NCBI RefSeq assembly: GCF_011388215.1
Contig: NZ_CP049989.1
Location: 3,720,001 to 3,784,000 of the forward strand
Source: Hydrogenophaga crocea
GTDB taxonomy: Bacteria; Pseudomonadota; Gammaproteobacteria; Burkholderiales; Burkholderiaceae_C
Direction: 5' to 3'
DNA: 64,000 nucleotides
The notes beneath the pieces were generated by a model. It saw nothing but the letters and a program-made list of their open reading frames with translations, had not been told where the DNA came from and did no database searches. The position numbers and the translations under genes are program-made. Of the stretch, positions 58,830 to 64,000 are shown one piece after another (position 1 is the stretch's first letter; every line of letters begins with the position of its first letter).

Positions 58830-59393
58830 ATGCACAAAGCCAGCAATCCCAACGCCTTCACCCGCAACCTTCATGGCCTCGAGTACCACAAGCGCAACGC
58901 CGGCGACGTGGCGCAGAACGTGAAGCGTGGCCTGCAAGCGGTCGTGTTGTTCCCCAAGCACCTGATCGGCCAGGTGCTTGGAGGGGACGTCGAATTCATC
59001 GAACCCAGCCGCCACGAGAAGCGCATGGCCTTTCGTCCAGAGGGCAGCAAGACCTACCAGCAGGCCCAGGCCACCGTTGCCGACGAAGCTGTGGCCCGGC
59101 ACCTTGCGGAAAACGAAGATCAGCGCCTCTTCGGCCGGCTGGGCGTGGACGACCCTGATCAGGCCGAAGCGATGCAGACCTGCGCCGATCGCGCAATGAA
59201 AGAACTGTTCGCCAATCAAACGATCGGCGAAACGCTGCTGTTCCAATTCCAGCAGGGCGGCGCCGATGGCCGCGGCTATGTCGAGTTGCCGGTTGCCCAG
59301 CGCTACGAACTGCTGCCGGCGGATGCGGACCTGCGCGCAGTGTGTCTGAAGGCCATCGCAGAAGCGATCGCAATCGCGAAACTCGAAGACTGA
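58830..59393 (+). CDS. unknown protein A flanking an orphan CesT chaperone
   Basis: 187 residues from the ATG at 58830. No recognised family. The first 75 residues are clearly related to the protein at 60005-60463: both have AFTR-x-L-x-G, YH-x-RN, RG-x2-AVVL-x-P-x-HL, PSRH-x2-RM and RPEG-x-KTY. The rest (about 80-187) is unrelated and mostly helical, with a terminal AEAIAIAKLED. No signal peptide or membrane segment. The stop is 3 bp from the convergent chaperone stop. G+C looks lower than in the genes on both sides. A secretion-chaperone client is one possibility. Confidence 0.82.
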   Translation: MHKASNPNAFTRNLHGLEYHKRNAGDVAQNVKRGLQAVVLFPKHLIGQVLGGDVEFIEPSRHEKRMAFRPEGSKTYQQAQATVADEAVARHLAENEDQRLFGRLGVDDPDQAEAMQTCADRAMKELFANQTIGETLLFQFQQGGADGRGYVELPVAQRYELLPADADLRAVCLKAIAEAIAIAKLED

Positions 59394-59396
59394 GCG

Positions 59397-59822
59397 TCAG
59401 CCCGCCCGCTCCACCCCGATCAGCACCCGCTCGAACAGGTCGTTGGCCAGTGCCGCGTAGTGCCGCAGGCACTCGGCCAACTCGTGGGCGTCGAGCGCGC
59501 CCTGCTGCTCGCTCAGGCGCGCGCGCAGCACCAGGTGCCGGCTCTCGCGCTCCATGCCGATCACCTCGCCCATGGCGCCGTCGAGGCTGAGATTGAGCGC
59601 GAGGATCTCTTCCATCAGCTCCACGGGCCGCGCGTGCGGCCCGATCGGGCCCAGGTCGACATAGCAGAAGACGCCGTCGGGGTCGGCGGCTTCGTCGTGG
59701 AAGCTGCCCACCTTCACGCCGTCGAGCACGGTGTCGCGGCTCTCGAACAGCGCTTCGACATCGGCCAGGCCCAGCGCGCGCGACGCGTCTCGGCAGAGTT
59801 CACGGAATTGCTCGGGGGTCAT
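59397..59822 (-). CDS. CesT-family type III secretion chaperone-like protein
   Basis: 141 residues, acidic, with the CesT/Tir-chaperone layout: N-terminal helix (TPEQFRELCRDASRALGL), a central sheet (GVKVGSFHDEAADPDGVFCYVDLGPIG), the second helix in RPVELMEEILALNLSLDGAMGEVIGM, and strands HLVLRARL before the last helix. CesT dimers bind secreted effectors near their N-termini. No type III apparatus gene is in the window. It lies between two related unknown genes on the opposite strand, which are its obvious candidate partners. Confidence 0.85.
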   Translation of the reverse strand: MTPEQFRELCRDASRALGLADVEALFESRDTVLDGVKVGSFHDEAADPDGVFCYVDLGPIGPHARPVELMEEILALNLSLDGAMGEVIGMERESRHLVLRARLSEQQGALDAHELAECLRHYAALANDLFERVLIGVERAG

Positions 59823-60004
59823 GGCGGCCTCTGCATGCGAACGGCAAAAGGCCGATTGCAGCGGCTTCGCGCGCGCCGGTGCTCCGCCGGTTGGCGGATC
59901 GAATGGCCGATCCAGGATTGGTCTGATGGCTGCCGTTACCTAAGCCCCGGCGCGGTCTTCCGACTGCCGTCGCAAGTCCTTTCATCCTTTTGACCCAAGC
60001 CACC

Positions 60005-60463
60005 ATGAACCGAAACAGCGCATCGATTTCTCCCCCTCCGCCCGCCTTCACCCGAACCCTCACGGGCGCGAAATACCATGAGCGCAACACCCTCGACCTG
60101 CTCCAGAACATGGGCCGTGGCTTCGAAGCCGTGGTGCTTTCACCCGTGCACCTGGTGCAGCAGATCACCCGCAACGACGGCCAGCCGGTCCGCTACATCC
60201 GGCCGAGCCGGCACCAGCAACGCATGGACGCGCGCCCGGAAGGCGCCAAGACCTACGGGGAGGCGCATGGCACCGAACCCAAGCACAAGGGCGGCCACCG
60301 CTGGAACGACCGCGTCGCAAAGTTGATGGACGAAGAGGACGAGATCTTGGCCCGCGACCCTTTCGCGGGCCGCGCTCTCGCGATGCTCAACAAGTTTCCG
60401 GAGGGCGGCTCCAATGGCACCAAGGCCGACCCCGTCGGCGAACGCCCCGACAGCGACGGCTGA
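60005..60463 (+). CDS. unknown protein B, paralogue of the protein at 58830
   Basis: 152 residues from the ATG at 60005 (an in-frame TTG lies 15 bases upstream). The N-terminus is Asn/Ser/Pro-rich (MNRNSASISPPPP), then the shared domain AFTRTLTGAKYHERN up to RPEGAKTY, about 14-80. The tail is charged and likely disordered (GTEPKHKGGHRWNDR; KFPEGGSNGTKADPVGERP). No signal peptide. The polar N-terminus resembles type III secretion signals, which is weak evidence alone. The stop is 3 bp from the convergent peroxidase stop. Confidence 0.82.
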   Translation: MNRNSASISPPPPAFTRTLTGAKYHERNTLDLLQNMGRGFEAVVLSPVHLVQQITRNDGQPVRYIRPSRHQQRMDARPEGAKTYGEAHGTEPKHKGGHRWNDRVAKLMDEEDEILARDPFAGRALAMLNKFPEGGSNGTKADPVGERPDSDG

Positions 60464-60466
60464 ACC

Positions 60467-60955
60467 TCAGCCCGCCAGCGCCTTCTCGATGTCCCCCGCG
60501 AGCTTCTCGGGGGCGTCCTGCGGCGCGTAGCGCTTGATCACCTGGCCGTCGCGGCCCACGAGGAACTTGGTGAAGTTCCACTTGATGGCCTTGCTGCCCA
60601 GCAGGCCCGGGGCCTCGGCGGTCAGCCAGCGGTACAGCGGGTGCGCGTTGGCGCCATTGACGTCGATCTTGGCCATCATGGGAAAGCTCACGCCGTAATT
60701 GAGCTGGCAAAAGCCCGCGATCTGCTCGTTGCTGCCCGGGTCCTGCGCGCCGAACTGGTTGCACGGAAAGCCCAGCACCGCGAGCCCGCGCGGGCCGTAG
60801 GTGGCGTGCAGCTTTTCCAGCCCCGCGAACTGCGGCGTGAAGCCGCAGGCGCTGGCGGTGTTCACGATCAGCAGCACCTGGCCGCGGTACTGCGAGAGCG
60901 GCACGGTCTGGCCGCCGATGGTCTGGGCTTCGAAGGAGTAGACGCTGTCGGGCAT
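60467..60955 (-). CDS. glutathione peroxidase (Cys type)
   Basis: 162 residues. The catalytic tetrad is complete: Cys37 in NTASACGFTPQ, Gln and Asn in FPCNQFGAQDPGSN, and Trp in KWNFTKFLV. It reduces peroxides with glutathione or thioredoxin in the cytoplasm. Its start is 166 bp from the divergent gene at 61122. Confidence 0.95.
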   Translation of the reverse strand: MPDSVYSFEAQTIGGQTVPLSQYRGQVLLIVNTASACGFTPQFAGLEKLHATYGPRGLAVLGFPCNQFGAQDPGSNEQIAGFCQLNYGVSFPMMAKIDVNGANAHPLYRWLTAEAPGLLGSKAIKWNFTKFLVGRDGQVIKRYAPQDAPEKLAGDIEKALAG

Positions 60956-61121
60956 GGCGGGTCCTTGGGTGGGGTGGGCAAGTCGGTGAGCGGTCAGACG
61001 AAATCTTCACACAGGCCGACCGAAGGGTTCGCCCTGTCACGCAAAAGCAGTCGCTGCGGCGATACTGCGCGGCGTTTCCGAACGTAACCAAACCACCATC
61101 ACCCACCGATCGGAGCCGTCC

Positions 61122-62282
61122 ATGGGGGCTGCCTACACCGTGGCGCTGGTCGGGTTTTCCCAGACCGAGAGCGCCACCTTCGAATCGTTCTTCCGGCTCG
61201 CGGCCCGGCGGCCGCCCGCCTACGAGGTGCAGGAAGAAGTGCTCGACGCCCAGATCCTGGTGGTCAACGCCGACAACGCGCAGGCCCTGGGCCTGGTGCG
61301 CGACGCGCAGCTGCCGGGACGGGTGCTGCTCGTGGGCGGGCACGACGGCGGCACCGGCTGGCCGCTGCTGGCCAAGCCGATCCGGCTCGTTTCGCTGCTG
61401 GGCGCCCTCGACGCCCTGGTGGGCCTGCGCACCGCGCGGGCCGGCGCGGCCGCCGCCCCCCTGGTCCCGCAGGCCTTCGCGGCCACGGAACCCTTCAAGG
61501 CCTCGCAGCTGCAGGGTCTGGACGCGAGCATGCGGCTGGCCAGCGGCAGGCCGCAGGCCGCGCCGCTGCTGGCGCCGGCCGGCCGCACGCGCCGACGCAA
61601 CTCCGAAACCGAGTTCCCGCCCACGCGGCCGCTCACGCGCGAGGAGCGGCGACAGCACGACGCCGCGCTGCCGGCCCGCGCCGCTGCGGCGCCGGTCACG
61701 GCCCCCGTCGCACCGCCCGCGGCCGCGCCCGCGGCGGCCAAGTCCGTGCGCATCCCCTTGAGCGGCCCGACCGATTTCGCGGGTCTGGACGAGCTCTTCA
61801 ACGTGTCGCCGCCCGCGCCGCGCGCGCGCCACACGCGCAGCGCGCGCGACGAGCCGCCGCTGCCCGAGGCGGCGCGCGGTGACGCCCTGCTGGTCGGGCA
61901 GAGCCTGGTCGAGGGCCGCATCCTGCTCAAGCGCTTTCGCAAGTACGAGCTCAGCATCGACTGGTGCCGCGAGCCCGCGCAGGCCCAGGCCATGCTCGAC
62001 GCGCACCCCTACCGCCTGGTGGTGATCGACCGCCTCGGCGGCAGCCCCGACGCCTTCGCGATCTGCCGCACGGCCAAGCAGCGCAAGAGCGGTCGCCCGG
62101 CGCCGGTGGTGATCCTGTTCGCGCCCAGCGCGGGCAGCATGGACCGCATGAAGGCCGGCCTTGCGGGCGCCGATGCCTACCTCTCGCGCTCGGTGGGCGA
62201 GGCCGATCTGTACAAGGTGCTCGCGCACCACCACCTGGTCAACCTCAACGGCTTCGCGCCGACCAACGTGGGCAGCTTCTGA
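61122..62282 (+). CDS. protein with two degenerate receiver-like domains
   Basis: 386 residues. Both ends look like response-regulator receiver folds. N-terminal (1-105): VALVGFSQTESATFES, VLDAQILVVNADN, GRVLLVGGHD, LAKPIRLVSLLGAL, with the KP pair in its usual place. C-terminal (about 255-380): ALLVGQSLVEGRILLKRF, YRLVVIDRLGG with Asp in the phosphorylation position, and ADAYLSRSVGEADLYKVL. The acidic pair that binds Mg is absent in both, so phosphorylation is doubtful. The middle is Ala/Pro/Arg-rich and disordered. No output domain; role unknown. Confidence 0.8.
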   Translation: MGAAYTVALVGFSQTESATFESFFRLAARRPPAYEVQEEVLDAQILVVNADNAQALGLVRDAQLPGRVLLVGGHDGGTGWPLLAKPIRLVSLLGALDALVGLRTARAGAAAAPLVPQAFAATEPFKASQLQGLDASMRLASGRPQAAPLLAPAGRTRRRNSETEFPPTRPLTREERRQHDAALPARAAAAPVTAPVAPPAAAPAAAKSVRIPLSGPTDFAGLDELFNVSPPAPRARHTRSARDEPPLPEAARGDALLVGQSLVEGRILLKRFRKYELSIDWCREPAQAQAMLDAHPYRLVVIDRLGGSPDAFAICRTAKQRKSGRPAPVVILFAPSAGSMDRMKAGLAGADAYLSRSVGEADLYKVLAHHHLVNLNGFAPTNVGSF

Positions 62283-62300
62283 AGCGCCCCCGCCGCGGCC

Positions 62301-63572
62301 TCAGCCGTGCAGGTCGTCGCGGCGCGCGATCTCCAGCAGGCGCTCGATCTCGTGCGCGTGCTCGCGCTGGTTGCGCTTGTGCCACGAGCCGATGAGGGCC
62401 ATGGTGCCCGCCACCAGCAGGCCGAAGGCGGTGATGGCCGCGAAGGCCGACAGGCCCAGGCCGGTGGAGAAGCTGTAGAACGCGCCCAGGCCCAGGATGC
62501 AGGCCTGCTCGTTGAAGTTCTGCACCGCGATGGAACGGCCCGCGCCCATGAGGTTGTGCCCGCGGTGCTGCAGCAGCGCGTTCATGGGCACCACGAGGAA
62601 GCCGCCCAGCGCGCCCAGCAGCACGAGGAAGGGCGCAGCCACCCACACGTTGTCGATGAAGTTCATGAACACCACCAGCAGGCCCATGCCGATGCCCAGC
62701 GGGATCACGCGCGTGGCGCCGTCGAGCCGCATGCGCAGCGACGCCACCACCGCGCCCACCGCCGTGCCCAGCGCCACCACGCCCACCAGCGCCGAAGCCT
62801 GCGTGGTGCTGTAGCCCAGCGCGGCCGCGGCCCAGGCGAGCACGATGTAGCGCAGGTTGCCGCTCACGCCCCAGAACAGCGTGGTGGTGGCCAGCGAGAT
62901 CTGGCCCAGGCGGTCGCGCCACAGGCGCATGTTGCAGGTCCAGAAGTCGGGCAGCAGCACCAGTGGGTTGCGCGGCATGGGGCGCGGCGTCACGCCGGTG
63001 AGCGGGATGCGCAGGTTGAAGGCCGCGGCCAGCGCGTACACCAGCACCAGCAGCGCGATCGCGGCGTCGGGCGCGTTGTCGATGCCCGGCAGCTGCAGCT
63101 TCATGAGCAGCGGCGCCACCGCGGGGCCCACGAGCTGGCCGCCCAGCAGCACGCCGAGGATGATGGAGGCGATCGTGAGGCCTTCGATCCAGCCGTTGGC
63201 CTTCACCAGCTGCGAGGGCGGCAGCAGCTCGGTGAGGATGCCGTACTTGGCCGGCGAGTACGCCGCCGCGCCCAGGCCCACCAGCGTGTAGGCCAGCAGC
63301 GGGTGCACGCCGAACAGCATGAGCAGGCAACCCGCCACCTTGATGGCGTTGCTGATGAACATGACCTGGCCCTTGGGCCTGGCGTCGGCGAACGCGCCCA
63401 CGAAGGGCGCGAGCAGCACGTAGAACAGCGCGAACATGGGCACCAGCGCGGCGCCCTGCCATTCGGGCGCATGGCGGTGCCGCAGCAGCTCGATGGCCGC
63501 GACGAAGAGCGCGTTGTCAGCCAGCGAGCTGAAGAACTGCGCCGTCATGATGGTGTAGAAGCCGCGCTTCAT
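62301..63572 (-). CDS. lplT: lysophospholipid transporter LplT
   Basis: 423 residues from the ATG at 63572. A major-facilitator protein with 12 segments; MKRGFYTIMTAQFFSSLADNALFVAAI and SPAKYGILTELLPPSQLVKANGWIEGLTIASIILG are LplT signatures. It flips lysophospholipids inward across the inner membrane for re-acylation. No aas gene follows; the downstream neighbour converges on it. Divergent from alr, an arrangement I recall from related genomes. Confidence 0.93.
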   Translation of the reverse strand: MKRGFYTIMTAQFFSSLADNALFVAAIELLRHRHAPEWQGAALVPMFALFYVLLAPFVGAFADARPKGQVMFISNAIKVAGCLLMLFGVHPLLAYTLVGLGAAAYSPAKYGILTELLPPSQLVKANGWIEGLTIASIILGVLLGGQLVGPAVAPLLMKLQLPGIDNAPDAAIALLVLVYALAAAFNLRIPLTGVTPRPMPRNPLVLLPDFWTCNMRLWRDRLGQISLATTTLFWGVSGNLRYIVLAWAAAALGYSTTQASALVGVVALGTAVGAVVASLRMRLDGATRVIPLGIGMGLLVVFMNFIDNVWVAAPFLVLLGALGGFLVVPMNALLQHRGHNLMGAGRSIAVQNFNEQACILGLGAFYSFSTGLGLSAFAAITAFGLLVAGTMALIGSWHKRNQREHAHEIERLLEIARRDDLHG

Positions 63573-63760
63573 GGCGATGAATCGGTTTGCTGTGCTGCCA
63601 GGATGAAGCGGCTCTGCCACGAATGTTCCCGCCGTTGTGCGACAGTTCGTGGCTCGTCTCCGGTCGGGTGGCGCGGGTTATAGCACGGTGATCCGCCCGG
63701 GCTGCCGTTAAGCCGCCCCGCCGCTCGGTCTGTCCCGCGCGCCTTGACATTTCTCACGCC

Positions 63761-64000
63761 ATGCCCCGCCCCATCCTGGCCACCGTGCACACCGGCGCCC
63801 TGCGCCACAACCTCCAGGTCGCGCGCGAGCGCGCGCCCGACGCCCGCGTCTGGGCCGTGGTTAAGGCCAACGCCTACGGCCACGGCATCGAGCGCGCGTT
63901 CGAGGGCCTGCGCGGCGCCGACGGCTTCGCGCTGATCGACCTCGACGAAGCGCAGCGCGTGCGCGCGCTCGACTGGCGCGGCCCCATCCTGCTGCTCGAG
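63761..64000 (+). CDS. alr: alanine racemase, N-terminal part
   Basis: The first 80 codons; the gene runs off the window. [20 protein letters not shown] is the family N-terminus, and [10 protein letters not shown] carries the PLP Lys35. It makes D-Ala for peptidoglycan (or, with dadA, supports alanine breakdown). The predicted start ATG at 63761 has no strong ribosome-binding site, but no better start fits. Confidence 0.94.
   Translation, partial: MPRPILATVHTGALRHNLQVARERAPDARVWAVVKANAYGHGIERAFEGLRGADGFALIDLDEAQRVRALDWRGPILLLE

Noticed and set aside
58830..60463. A type III secretion locus
   Set aside because: Only a chaperone-like gene is present; no apparatus, translocator or ATPase gene is in the window.

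Overview
The window is one continuous stretch of a very G+C-rich, densely coded bacterial chromosome. Gene content points to the betaproteobacterial order Burkholderiales, probably Comamonadaceae and Hydrogenophaga-like. The clues are a methionine synthase encoded as two separate proteins, an S-adenosylhomocysteine riboswitch in front of one of them, D-amino-acid dehydrogenase, GTP-type PEP carboxykinase, paired glnK-amtB, and a palindromic dispersed element I recall from this family. The genus is inferred from general knowledge, not from a search. I saw no tRNA, rRNA, CRISPR array, prophage or insertion sequence.

Layout. 0-8 kb: end of parB, a D-lactate dehydrogenase, a PduO-type cobalamin adenosyltransferase, a nucleobase permease, a TetR regulator divergent from acetoacetyl-CoA synthetase, and a poly-Gly lipoprotein. 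8-13.4 kb: a divergent catabolic island with an EamA exporter, a MarR regulator and a flavin reductase on one side, and a NicX-like ring-cleaving dioxygenase, a NicD-like hydrolase and an acyl-CoA-dehydrogenase-fold flavoprotein on the other. A perfect dyad lies between the two sides. 13.4-27 kb: dadA with a LysR regulator, a fasciclin protein, UspA, a phosphoesterase, a second LysR gene, pckG, threonine ammonia-lyase and a tandem AAA ATPase of unknown job. 27-32 kb: recQ, a rhodanese, the first half of MetH, and a TerC manganese exporter behind a yybP-ykoY riboswitch.

32-38.2 kb is a cyanate-nitrogen module: PAS histidine kinase, NarL-type regulator, an NrtABD-type ABC importer, cyanase and a DUF1348 protein. 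It has two sequences that match sigma-54 promoters. A decayed vapBC pair, pirin, an RlmN-like methyltransferase and a proton antiporter follow. 42.3-48 kb is a sulfur-linked operon (sulfurtransferase, OsmC protein, acyl-CoA-dehydrogenase-fold protein, rubredoxin-reductase fusion). It has a textbook sigma-54 promoter, an upstream dyad and its own enhancer-binding protein. 48-55 kb: the second half of MetH behind an SAH riboswitch, comM, then glnK-amtB behind an NtrC site and a sigma-54 promoter. 55-59 kb: glcEF-lrgAB, a likely glycolate oxidation and transport unit. 58.8-60.5 kb: two related proteins of unknown function flanking an orphan CesT-type secretion chaperone. The window ends with glutathione peroxidase, a two-headed receiver-like protein, lplT and the start of alr.

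The best candidates for something undescribed are the CesT trio, the sigma-54 sulfur-flavoprotein operon and the N-heteroaromatic island. Nitrogen control links several loci: glnK-amtB and the cyanate module carry sigma-54 promoter signatures.
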